Positions 33,801 through 45,900 of a DNA stretch of 64,000 nt are shown piece after piece. The stretch comes from Phorcus lineatus. Lineage: Eukaryota; Mollusca; Gastropoda; Trochida; Trochidae. Below the pieces are notes generated by a model. That model ran no database searches. It saw only the letters and a list, made by a program, of their open reading frames with translations, and had not been told where the DNA came from. The position numbers and the translations under genes were made by a program. The number at the start of each line of letters is the position of its first letter. Position 1 is the stretch's first letter. The stretch covers positions 15,909,645 through 15,973,644 of the forward strand of contig OV121088.1 of assembly GCA_921293015.1 (NCBI GenBank), written 5' to 3'.

Positions 33801-36800
33801 ATTTTACAAAATCTTTAGCTAATGTTGATTACATTTTGATAATGCTTCAATTAATGTAAAAATATTTTGATAATGCTTCAGTTAATATAAAGACATTTTG
33901 ATAATGTTTCAGTTCATCCGAGACATCTGATGTATTTCTGCAGAATTAAATTATTGTTTGTAAATAAATACACTTAAGAAAGAAAATAAATCTCTTTAAC
34001 TTTCAGCCCTCAAATGTGCTCTTGTTACATTTAATCCTTGCTAAATGCCGTCTTAGAATATTTACCACAAATGTAGAATACATGTTTAATTGACTAATTC
34101 ATGTAACAGGTAATGACATCTCGGCTCTTGGGTCAGCACCGGCAGCAGTGTACAGCTTCTTAAGATCGTATACAGAAATACCAAACATACCAGTGAGTTC
34201 AGATAAAGTCATTGCTTATGGTGAAAGAGTGATTCAGAGAAAAAAAAAGTTGATAGTGTTTAATAGGTTATCTAAGTATTATATGCATATAAATACATAA
34301 AAGGATGTCTGATTCTGTTGAGGTCATATATTTTGTATTTTGGGGTGAATATGGGTGATGTTTGAATTGTTTGTATGAATATCAGCATAGTTGGGTTTTT
34401 TGAACATATGAAAGCCAAATAAATAACCATAAAAATCCCTGAGTGTGTTTTCAATGTGATGTTTTCACCTGTTTTCTTTCAGAGTCATTTCACAAGATTT
34501 ATTACACACGTGTTCTGAATATCTTTATGAGATAATTTTGGTTATTTGAAACTAGTGTTGTGTAACCAGTTGAAAGTTATTCAACGAATGTTGTGTAACC
34601 AAAACAGGTTATTCAACGATAGTGACGTCATAATGCCGAACTACTTTAACAATCGAGCGAGTACAAGTGATCTTTCCGTTGCCACCTCAATATTTCAGAT
34701 TAACATCACACCTATTTTCAAGCAGTTATCAGCAACAAAACACAACCAAACATCACATTAAATTTGTGAATAATAAAATATTGACATAGGTCATTTTTTG
34801 AAGTATTATTTGTGTTCATTCTTAAGTGTTAATTTCGTCGATGAAGCTGTCGCGGCAGAGTTATCTCCCTTTAGCGCTTTGTTTACATCCTGAACGTAGA
34901 GTGCATAAACAACTACAGTACGCTGTCGATGAACCGCCACAATGACTTGAGTCATATTTTAAGTCACCAATCTACTTTCCGTTCTCTCGCACTCGTCGAA
35001 TCATGTCAAAATGAGAGTAGTCTCCCTTCCAACTCTGTTGTCAACCTCACAGGGGCGTGTATCGCCGAAAATAATAATAGTAATATATAATGAAGAAAAA
35101 AAAGGGTATCTCTACTATATAAATACTAAAGGGATGTAACGCCCTCAGACCCCTTGTCTTGTTCCGGGACGAAATCAACTTGGAAATTCAATATAGATTA
35201 ATATAACAATATACACACATGAAGCCTGATAAATTCCCTTTCGATAGAATGTGAAACAATCAAAATCGGTTGACTTTTGACAGAGCTACACGGTTTTGAA
35301 ATCGAAAAAAGTATGTTTTCTTGTGAGTACGCCAAAATCCTGCCTCACTAAAACATCGCTTTCAAACTGATAAAATACGAATTAAACACTCGAATACGTA
35401 CTATGCACGACAAATACAACTTTATCGCAATCCCTATGTATTCCGATTTCGTAGCGTGACTATTCAGATGAAATATTATGTGATTCATACCTCGTAAGCG
35501 AGCTTTTACTGCATTAAATGCGGTTTCGATCGCTCGGGTCAGCCATGTTTGACGGAAGGATAGCGCAGAATACTAGCGGCTCGCTGATATGCTAAACATT
35601 AATTCTTCGTAACTTCACTACAGAAGAGTTAATGTTTAACCAATCAGCGAGCCGCTCCTATTCTATGCCATCTGTCCAATATTGAGGTCAAATATGGCAG
35701 ACTCGAGCGATCGAAACCGCATATAATGCATTAAAAGCTCGCTTACAAGGTATATATCACATAATATTTCATTTGAATAGTCACGCTACGAAATCGGAAT
35801 GCAAGGGGATTGCGATAAAGTTGTATTTGTCGTGCATAGTACGTATTCGAGTGTTTAATTCGTATTTTATCAGTTTGAAAGCGATGTTTTAGTGAGGCAG
35901 GATTTTGGCGTACTCACAAGAAAACATACTTTTTTCGATTTCAAAACCGTGTAGCTCTGTCAAAAGTCAACCGATTTTGATTGTTTCACATTCTATCGAA
36001 AGGGAATTTATCAGGCTTCATGTGTGTATATTGTTATATTAATCTATATTGAATTTCCAAGTTGATTTCGTCCCGGAACAAGACGAGGGGTCTGAGGGCG
36101 TTACATCCCTTTAGTATTTATATAGTAGAGATACCCTTTTTTTTCTTCATTATATATTACTATTATTATTTTCGGCGATACACGTCCCTGTGGTCAACCT
36201 CGTTGTTGACAACCAGTTACGTACAGGAGAACCAAGCTCTTGCAGTCCATCTTCTCAGCCCCAATATATGGTGCATGGTACCCCAAGAAATGATAACTTC
36301 TTTGGACCAGAAAACAAGGAAATGAGACTTGATGACCAGTAATTTCTTGTATCTAGTTTGACAGACTCGGTGTTGCTTTGTTCAAAGCGAGCTGCCGTTG
36401 TTCATCTATCGTTAGCAGTGACACGTCACATTTAGCGATGACGCGTCAAGTGTTCAGTGACAGAGAATGGTAGCGTTTTGATCTGTCAAGTTGTTTGCCT
36501 GTCACTGTTTATCAAATCTTCGTACATTAAACCATATGAAAAAATATATACTCATATTTCTGTTACGTATGGCTCTTTGATTCTTTTACAACTATATATA
36601 ACGTGGCCTATGTTTCAGACAAAAGAGGCAGTGTATTATTGAGCACAATGTATTCATGCGCGCTAACGTCTTTCAGTGAACATTTTGAGGTCTTCGAAGA
36701 ACAAGTTTCCTATTTTCCTGTGTGTAATAAATAGATCACAAAACTTGTGGGTGTTGAATATGGAAAATATTCCAACTCAATATTTTTAAACATTTCGATT

Positions 36801-37310
36801 TATTCACTCGCTTTCGCTCGTGAATAAATCAAAACGTTTAAAAATATCTCGTTGGAATATTTCCCATATTCAACACCCACTCGTTTTGTAATCTCTATGA
36901 ATCAAACACAACTTCTTTACAGATTTATTTTTTTGGTATGACATATGGTATATATATTTAGTAATAGTTAAAAGTCAAGTGAATCACTTGCTTTAAAGTG
37001 ATTATGATATGTTGATATTTAACCTGAAATTTTTTGTTGTTTCATATATACAATATTTAGTTATAATGTGCATATCTTTTTGTATTACTTGCAATTTCAG
37101 CGGGAAAGTGCCTTTGAACGCACCATCATCTATGCAATCTCCCTCGGGGGTGACACAGATACAATAGCAACAATGGCAGGAGCTATAGCCGGTGCTTACT
37201 ATGGGTTGGAAAGTGTCCCAGAGTCTTGGCAGGGAACGTGCGAAGGTGTGGACGACGCCAAACGATATGCTGAGGAATTGTGGGACCTTTTTCAGCAGAG
37301 ATCTAAATAG
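30886..37310 (+). CDS. ADPRS: ADP-ribosylhydrolase ARH3 (ADP-ribosylserine hydrolase)
   Basis: Exons: 30886-31039, 31597-31714, 32142-32352, 32723-32958, 33244-33344, 34110-34192, 37101-37310; all GT-AG and in phase, 370 aa. A second ATG at 30907 (ATGGCC, better context) gives 363 aa, the length of human ARH3, and may be the real start. ARH3 removes ADP-ribose from serine and hydrolyses poly(ADP-ribose) with two Mg ions, in nucleus, cytosol and mitochondria. Seen here: GDCIGAIYE (glutamate 32), FTDDTAMA (63-70), SFGNGAAMR (136-144), THSHL (171-175) and SLGGDTDTIATMAGA (aspartates 319 and 321, threonine 322), which are the metal and ligand positions of the family. A lysine/proline insert, SPPPKRKPKRK (about 231-241), resembles a nuclear localisation signal. 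Intron 6 (2.9 kb) carries a large foldback. The gene appears intact. Confidence 0.95.
33520..33930 (+). repeat. Degenerate ~40-bp intronic repeats
   Basis: Diverged repeats around ATTTTGATAATGCTTCAGTT and TTAATGTTG in ARH3 intron 5. Low complexity, no coding potential. Confidence 0.5.
35048..36192. mobile_element. Near-perfect foldback with 8-bp target duplication (hAT-like)
   Basis: 1,145 bp in which about 35048-35608 and 35629-36192 are reverse complements with few mismatches, around a loop of about 20 bp near CTTCGTAACTTCACTAC. Ends are CACAGGGGCGTGTATCGCCG and its complement (one difference). GTCAACCT is duplicated at 35040-35047 and 36193-36200. The 8-bp duplication fits the hAT superfamily. 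No transposase. ARH3 intron 6. Confidence 0.9.
36738..36889. repeat. Hairpin MITE-like palindrome
   Basis: GTGGGTGTTGAATATGG at 36747 pairs with CCATATTCAACACCCAC ending at 36880. The inner arms (ATTTTTAAACATTTCGATTT and its complement) meet around TCGCTTTCGC, and the outer ACAAAAC/GTTTTGT extends the pairing. ARH3 intron 6. Confidence 0.8.
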
Positions 37311-39961
37311 TTGAATGTGGACATTTTGTTTTTGGATATCGAGAAGTTGAAATGTTGATTTAGGAATGAGCACAAGCAAGTGTTTTGATTCAGGTATTTT
37401 CCTAACAAAAGGCCAAGGCCACATCAAATCTCAAAATAGGGCCTGCCATAAATTTACAAAACAAAAAATATTATTAAAGATTAACATTTTACTTGTGGTC
37501 AACAATCATGAACATTTTATGCTGTTAAAATTTATGTTTTTATGGCTGCCTATCCTTTTCCCCTTCCCTTTTCTGGTGAAGTCCTATGCTTATACCAGTC
37601 CACCCTCACATTTATGGTTGTTAAAGCGTTTAGTTCTTTTGACAGCATTCTATTTCTTTTGGCTGTCTTGTTAGTCTTTTGGCAGCTAAACCCTCGCTCA
37701 CAGTTTGCTGGCATGGCATGATAATAGAGAGTTTGAAGTACTGATAAAATAGGCTATACATCCTTTTGGAACTCAAACATGAAATTCCACAGCTGCTTCA
37801 TGTATGAGTTGCTCCAAGACGAATTATTTTGCAAGTTGCCATTCCTTAGATTAGGGATGGAGAGTAAAAATTCTGCCTTTCACCTATCATTTCACCTTTG
37901 AACAAAGGCAAGGAACTAAAAGTTTACTTTTTCGTAAATATTGGAAACAAAAGGTTTCTTGTCCCTTCATTTGATACATAATCATTAATAAAAAAATGAT
38001 CAGACATAATAAAATCCATATTATAATTAATAACAATGACAAAAGTAATTCATAATCATATTAAATCCAAAAAATTAGATTATCTAATAAAAGATGAGAC
38101 GAAATATCTATGCTTTGGTCAAGACTGTTTTCAAGGATAATCGATCCCTTCAATTGACTTTACTTTCCTTATCAAACTGTCGAAATGGTGTCTTATTTCT
38201 CAGTATGCGCCTTAAAAACAGAAACTGGACCCAGAAGTAAATTTGTCAAAACAGCTGGTCATAGTAATTTTATAGTAATATTACCCGTGTATGTTACATT
38301 GTCTAAATATGACATAATTTATTTAATATTTTCTTATGATTAATTTAGGAATAATCTTTACATTCCAATATCTATTCATACAAAAATGTGAAGAAGAAAA
38401 AAAACATTGAAGATTAAATAAATTAATTGTGTGAGCATATTCATAACATAACTTGTCAAAGGGAGTTCTGTTATAATCAAATTAAATGTTTTTGGGTGTG
38501 ACAGCTCCATGGAATTTGTTACCATAATATTATAATTTCCTACTTTTGTTCATTATTTTACTTTTTAATAATGCATCATTTGAAGAAACAAGCGTTTGAA
38601 TCAATGAAAAACTTTGGGGAAAACCTGGTTGTATTTGCACAATTGAGAGTCCAAATATATTGTAAAATCGGGCTGCTAAATCTGGAGTACCTACCAATTA
38701 CTTGATTACAGCCGTGTTAAGTTCTTACATACATAAAAATAACTAATAAAGATTTCAACAAATACTGTTGGCATATAACATTTTGACCAGCCTCTGTACA
38801 TTGAATAAACTCACCTTACATCCAATAAATTTGTTACTTTTCTATTGCCAGCCTTTTGATCTTTTTTATATCTCCACAAGGTTATGTTCACAATAAAGAT
38901 ATAAGATTTTTTAAATTTTATTTTCTTCTGTACATATTTTCACACAAGATATTGATGAAGTGCCATGACATTTTGCAAGCCTTCGCTTACATTTAGGTTC
39001 TCATAACACTTCAGTTGATGATACAAATGGTATTTTTGACAAAGTTCAGTTGTTGATTCTCCATCAATTTGAATGTTAACTCCCACACATCTACATCAAG
39101 TCCATCATCAAAAGTTTCTTTTGCTTCATTAAAACACCTTTATGTAGAGTCCTCATAATCATACAATGGCTACAAATAGACTGAGTGATTTAGGACACAT
39201 ATTAAACCTAGAGAAAATCAGAGCATTGTAGCCTTTGTCTTCACATTGCTGAGAGTCATTGCTCTTGGATGTCTACTTTGGCAGGGAACTCACACTTCCT
39301 CTTGTGCAAATATGAATGTTGACTACCGGGCTTTGTTTTTATAATGATGCAATCAAACTACAACACCTGGTTTTCAAAATAGGCATATGTTAGTTCACTG
39401 TTACCATGTGAACACTGTTACTGATGTCCTGGTTTGAGATGGGTGTGATATGAATAGTTAATATGAAAGTCTTCACTTCAGGACTTGTATGTGTTGTCTG
39501 AAATTAAAGGACGAAAATGATAAATGGCATTTTACACATCCTTGATGATTGAATTAATTAAGGGGTAATTAGAAGTGAAGAGTACAAATTAACTGCACTC
39601 TAAGAGGATTTTTTAATTTCAGTATATATAATTTCATTTGCCGAAAAGAGACCACAAAAAGCCATTTCTTTCTTTGTATCCTCTGTAATAAGTGGACCTT
39701 ATGGTCATTTCACATTACCGTCTGAAAATAAGCTCCTTAATCTGTCCTTATTTGTATCAAATTTATATAATGTTGAATCACGGTCTTCTGTATTGAAATA
39801 TGTGCATGTCACACAGATGAATGCACTCAAGTCATCTCGTAATGGAACAGACTTAACATGTCTCTAACTACACAACTTTGATTGCTATCTACTACGATTA
39901 TTGATTCCTTTGATTGTTACCTACTGAGACTGTTGATTCCTATCCCAGAAAGTAGCGGTAC
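37311..39961. other. Tail-to-tail intergenic region, ARH3 and PTCD3 3' UTRs
   Basis: No exon-like frame. Holds the 3' UTRs of both genes. Several AATAAA hexamers occur on the plus strand (for example near 38886) and TTTATT on the same strand would serve PTCD3, but the actual sites cannot be chosen from sequence. Confidence 0.5.
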
Positions 39962-42900
39962 TCACAGTTGTAGCTCTGAGAGATCCATCTCTGTCTTTAC
40001 TTTAGAAGCAACCTCTTCCGCTCTTGGACAGGCCTGCTCGTACATCATGGACACCACAGTCTGGAAAATATTGTCAAGTGGAATTAGTTTTTTTATAACT
40101 TTATTCATTTTTGTTCATGTACATACAAATTGAAACATGCGTATCAATATAGAACAAAGACATAGTAATGGACAAAAAATTGACAGAGTATAATGAATTA
40201 TAAAAAATTTGAACTATTAGTTGTTAATCTCTTATACAAGTGACCCTTTTGAATTATTAATTTTATTACAGCTACAAAGGGGTCAGGCCCATTAGAAAAT
40301 CTGAAAATAACTGAAAGCCCTTAAAATGGTCCATTGTCAAATTTCTCTTCCAAAATCACTGATATATATGGATAGAGGTTACTTTCAAAGAATCAAAGAT
40401 GGAGACGTAAAAAGGACAACATCTTCTTGAATGTTGCATTTTATTACTCCCCTGTGTAAGATCTGGTCGTGGAATATTTATAAGGCAATATTAAACTAGT
40501 GAAAACCGCTGCAAGTATGACTTCACAAATGTTTATTTATGACATCACAATGTTAGCACCGCCGTCACAATGGCGGCCAAGTTGCGTAAATGTTAGTTTC
40601 AGCTCACTGTCGGCAGTTATGCTTGTTTTTAGGAGGCAGGAAATAAAAAACTTCCTTTCCTAAATACTATTTAATTAAACTTGTAAATGATTAAGTATCA
40701 AACTTGCTTTCGTTTGTTTTATACTAAATCATTAACTCGTTTGATAAAAATAGCATTAAATGGAAGTTCGTTTAGTATCCTCTATTAGCCATCCCAAGCT
40801 TCACATGAAGTATACTTTGGCCATAAACCTTTAAAGTTAACACACAAGTAAACTTTAAATCAGTGAAGCAGATACTACTTATAATTGAAACAATCTATTG
40901 CCTGGCCCTTGGTTTGTTTCCTTCCCCTCCTTCTAATGATCTCTTGCAGATTTGAACCCAAAACCTCTATATCAGAGGCAAACATGTGACCACAGTGCTA
41001 GCCAAATCTTGTCAAACCGTGACTTACTATTGCTTTCTCTGTATTTGCTTCCTGTATACATCCGTCCACCAATAGGCTTAGAGAATCTTCACTGAAATCC
41101 ATCATACAGAATACAGAAAAGGAATATGTAATTGATAGCACATGGGCATCATTAAGAAATAAGGAAGTTTGCCAAGGGGATTTGCTGTACTGGGGAACTA
41201 TGTTGGCAATAACCTGCATTCAACGGACTCTACTAATTTATTTCCATTTCCTGTGAGACAGAAGGTTTACAGACATAGAGAGTCCCCAAAGAACATTGGA
41301 GTGACATTACTAAAGGTTCATAAAATCAAATTACTATTCTTTCCTTGTCATTGAGAACAATAACAACAAAATGAAACTAGCATATTGACAGCATGTTACC
41401 GTATTCGACGTGATAAGCGCCCGGGCCGCTTAAAAAATGGTTAAAGGGGGCGCTAATTAAAACGATAAAAATTGTCCTCAAGTCTAGTCTTGAAAGTGTT
41501 TTCTTACGATACACATGTCTTTGAAATATGGTTTTGTAACTTTTATAATTTTGATGGTGGCTGGGGGTCTAAAAATCCCCTGTATTCTGCACTTTAGTGG
41601 AAGTAAAAGACTTATTGCAAGACTGAAAAACCTTCTTCAATGAATCAGCATGCAAGGTAAGCAATGTTGAGAGGTGGGCGCTAAATCAGGACGCATATTG
41701 TTCAGTCAAAAACGTGGTGGGTGGGCGGTTACTAAGTCGAATACGGTATTATATTTTTAATATTTACAGACTGATACTTCTTTTATAATTAGATTACATT
41801 TCCTTTTCTTAGAACTCTACTCACCTTGGAAAACCAGAAAAGAGTCGATGATGCGTTTTGTAGGTTTCAAAACACGACCTGTCATAAAGATACAGCAATG
41901 GATTATTATTCTAATGTGAATGATTGACATGAATAAATACTAGTACATGAAATAATAATTCATTTTTAAAGCAATGTTAAAACCCTATTCATGTGAATAT
42001 ATTACGTATACATGCACTCACACTTCTACACTCTTATGTAAATTATTCATTCAAAACCATTCTCTGTGGCAATCTTACAGAATCTCAATTCAAATATTTA
42101 AGGAAATCCATTATTGGCTATTGGAAAAAAGTAAAGGAAAAGGGCGGGGCTAGACGACCGGTCTAGAGGCGGTTATGATCGAGATAACAGCATGTGGATC
42201 CACTTAAGGATGCCGGAACGAGGCCAACCGAAGTTGGGAAAAGTAAGAGAAAGGGAGAACCGTTCACAACACACGGAGTCTGATGAAGGAGTCAATCGAC
42301 TCTGAAACATGTAACAATATGTGAACTGTGTCTTGTGAACGGTTCTCCCTTTCTCTTGGAAAAAAGTAAGTTATCCCAGTACTTCAAAATTTAAACACAC
42401 TCATTCAAAGGATAAAATTTGTTTGAGACTTACCATGCCTGGGAGAAATCGCCAGCATGAAGTGACATCATCATCAAATCTCCAATCATACCAGCGGTAA
42501 GTCTGTAACCGATGATTGAAAAAATTAGTCATTCACTTCTTAATCAAGTTTTATTGAGGGAATGAAAATATATCTATTTTCGTTTTTAGTTTATCGAGAG
42601 ACAACTTTCTGTTTCTTTCAGTATCATAATCATTCATATAATAGTTCTATATTTAGCCTTTCATATGAATGAGCTGTGACTCCAGGGCTTACTCTAGTGC
42701 TCGCATGGTCTTCATGTCGAAATCTTCTGTCCACCGTGTCAGCAGATACTTGGCAATTTCACAAAATTTGTCGCTCAGCTGTCGGGAAAGAAAGCAAGTA
42801 TTAATTCCATCTTACAACGAAATCAAGAGTTGACAACAAACATAAACTTTATCACACGACAAGGTAATTGAATTGGTTGCACTAAATAAAGTTTTTCACC

Positions 42901-45900
42901 CTCATGCCCCAATACTATACGGCCAGCCATGATGGGTCGGTCAGTATAACTCAAAGTAATCCTATCACGTTAAACTACCTCCAGCAGCAAGATAGGCCAA
43001 ATTATGACCCCCCTTTCTCCCAAAAAATCACTGAAATACCATACCTGCAACATGTTTAATACGTGCGTCAACTAATTGAAAATATACCTTAAGAATTCTC
43101 ACATGGAAAACCTTGTGATTTTGAATTTATAAGCACCTAAACAGGTCACCTTACTTTCAAGCTTTGCAAAGGGATACATGAGTGCTGCAGACTTGCTGCC
43201 AAGTAAAGATATTCTAATGCCTTGTAACTGTTTTGAGTTGGATGTGAAACACTGACACTACTCTTTGGCTTCTGTTTGAAAAAAAACAACATTTCATGCG
43301 AGACCGGAGGTGCTCAGTGACTTACTGGAGGTTGATGGTTTTTTTTGCCATGCTTCTGTTTGAAAAAAGAAACATTTCATGCGAGACCGGAGGTGCTCAG
43401 TGACTTACTGGAGGTTGATGTTACTTTTTTTTGCCATGCTTCTGTTTGAAAAAAGAAACATTTCATGCGAGACCGGAGGTGCTCAGTGACTTACTGGAGG
43501 TTGATGTTACTTTATTTTGCCATGCTTCTGTTTGAAAATAGAAACATTTCATGCGAGACCAGAGGTGCTCAGTGACTTACTGGAGGTTGATGTTACTTTT
43601 TTTTGCCATGCTTCTGTTTGAAAAAAGAAACATTTCATGCGAGACCGGAGGTGCTCAGTGACTTACTGGAGGTTGATGTTACTTTATTTTGCCATGCTTC
43701 TGTTTGAAAATAGAAACATTTCATGCGAGACCGGAGGTGCTCAGTGACTTACTGGAGGTTGATGTTACTTTATTTTGCCATGCTTCTGTTTGAAAATAGA
43801 AACATTTCATGCGAGACCGGAGGTGCTCAGTGACTTACTGGAGGTTGATGTTTTTTTTTGCCATGCTTCTGTTTGAAAATAGAAACATTTCATGCGAGAC
43901 CGGAGGTGCTCAGTGACTTACTGGAGGTTGATGTTACATTATTTTGCCATGCTTCTGTTTGAAAATAGAAACATTTCATGCGAGACCGGAGGTGCTCAGT
44001 GACTTACTGGAGGTTGATGTTACTTTTTTTTGCCATGCTTCTGTTTGAAAAAAGAAACATTTCATGCGAGACCGGAGGTGCTCAGTGACTTACTGGAGGT
44101 TGATGTTTTTTTTTGCCATGCTTCTGTTTGAAAATAGAAACATTTCATGCGAGACCGGAGGTGCTCAGTGACTTACTGGAGGTTGATGTTACATTATTTT
44201 GCCATGCTTCTGTTTGAAAATAGAAACATTTCATGCGAGACCGGAGGTGCTCAGTGACTTACTGGAGGTTGATGTTACTTTTTTTTGCCATGCTTCTGTT
44301 TGAAAAAAGAAACATTTCATGCGAGACCGGAGGTGCTCAGTGACTTACTGGAGGTTGATGTTTTTTTTTGCCATGCTTCTGTTTGAAAATAGAAACATTT
44401 CATGCGAGACCGGAGGTGCTCAGTGACTTACTGGAGGTTGATGTTTTTTTTTGCCATACTTCTGTTTGAAAAAAGAAACATTTCATGCGAGACCTGAGGT
44501 GCTCAGTGACTTACTGGAGGTTGATGTTGCTTTTTGCCATGCTTCTGTTTGAAAAAAGAAACATTTCATGCGAGACCTGAGGTGCTAGGTGACTTACTGG
44601 AGGTTGATGTTGCTTTTTTGCCATGAGAGACAGGAGAGGTCCTAACAGCTCTGGTCTTCGTATGTAGTCAAACATCAGCAAATCTGAGGTGAAAAACCAA
44701 AAATAATGAAATCTTTTCATGAGAGAACTTAATAGAGGTATTGAGTTGAAAAACTTTGATATTTGTCAAAATCATGAAAGTTAAAGAGTGTGAAATTTGA
44801 TCAATAGACATTTACAAAGGGTTGAAAATCAAGTTCAATCTTCATAGAGTTTTATTTTGCCCTACTGTTGCTTATCTCATCCTGCTAGGAGGTTAGGCCC
44901 TTAGTCAAACTATGACTGAAGTTTATGATAGCTGTGAAGCACATCCTCTTACCTGACCAGATCTGTGGTAGATGATGAAAGCCATCGTTGAGTTCCACTG
45001 CTTTCAGTAGTTCGTCCATTCCTAAGTAACTTGGGGTCCACATCTGTAAATAATTATAAACAAAAAGTTCAACATCAAATATAAATTTTAGATCATTAAC
45101 TTAAAAAGAAATTATAAATGTAGATGTCTTTTAATTTGGGTCAATTACAGTTAAAAAGAAATCCCCTCCACTCATTTGAACTTTAAGTTTAGTAAAACTT
45201 TTACTTACATTAGGAACAATTCTCTCATAGTACTCCATGATTGTGTCCATATCCTCAAACATACACAGCAGCCGGAAGAAAAATGAGCTGCAAGAGACAA
45301 AAAGATTAGTTTGTTTTCAACACAATCAGTCGTCTATAGATAAGATTATAAATATATATATGTATGTATGTATACAAGAATTATACCTTATTACTCTCAA
45401 TCAAGAAACTGCTTATGAAACACTGCAATCAATGAACATCTAAGAATCCAGGTTCTAATATTCACGAGTGTTTGAGCAAAAATATCACAGTATGTTTAAC
45501 CAAACTACTCACAAGTAGATGCCCTCATTGTGACCGTCTCCGAGTAAGACAGAGTTCTGTCCCTTGCATACAATGGCGTCAATCTTCTTCGCTAGCTCAA
45601 CATCTTTAAGGTTTATGTAGCACTGGAAAAGTCACATATTATTGCAGTTTTTTGTGTGGTTTTATTTCACCAATCCAGGGTACACAACATGGAAACTGTG
45701 GCTAACTTAAGACAGGGAGAATAGGGTATTCTACACTCGTAAATGGAAAAAAATTGTTTCACTTTAATTGGAAAGTGATTAAGTTGGCATTGAATAGTCC
45801 ATGACCACCGCATCTCCAAACCACAGGTTCCCACTATCTCTTGTTTTTCCCAAACTAAAAAATTGACTGGCCAACAGTATTCTCTAAGCTTTACCGAACA

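Noticed and set aside
44511..44720. 69-codon minus-strand frame as an independent gene
   Set aside because: It is PTCD3 exon 19 (44598-44683) read through its acceptor and donor into the intron.
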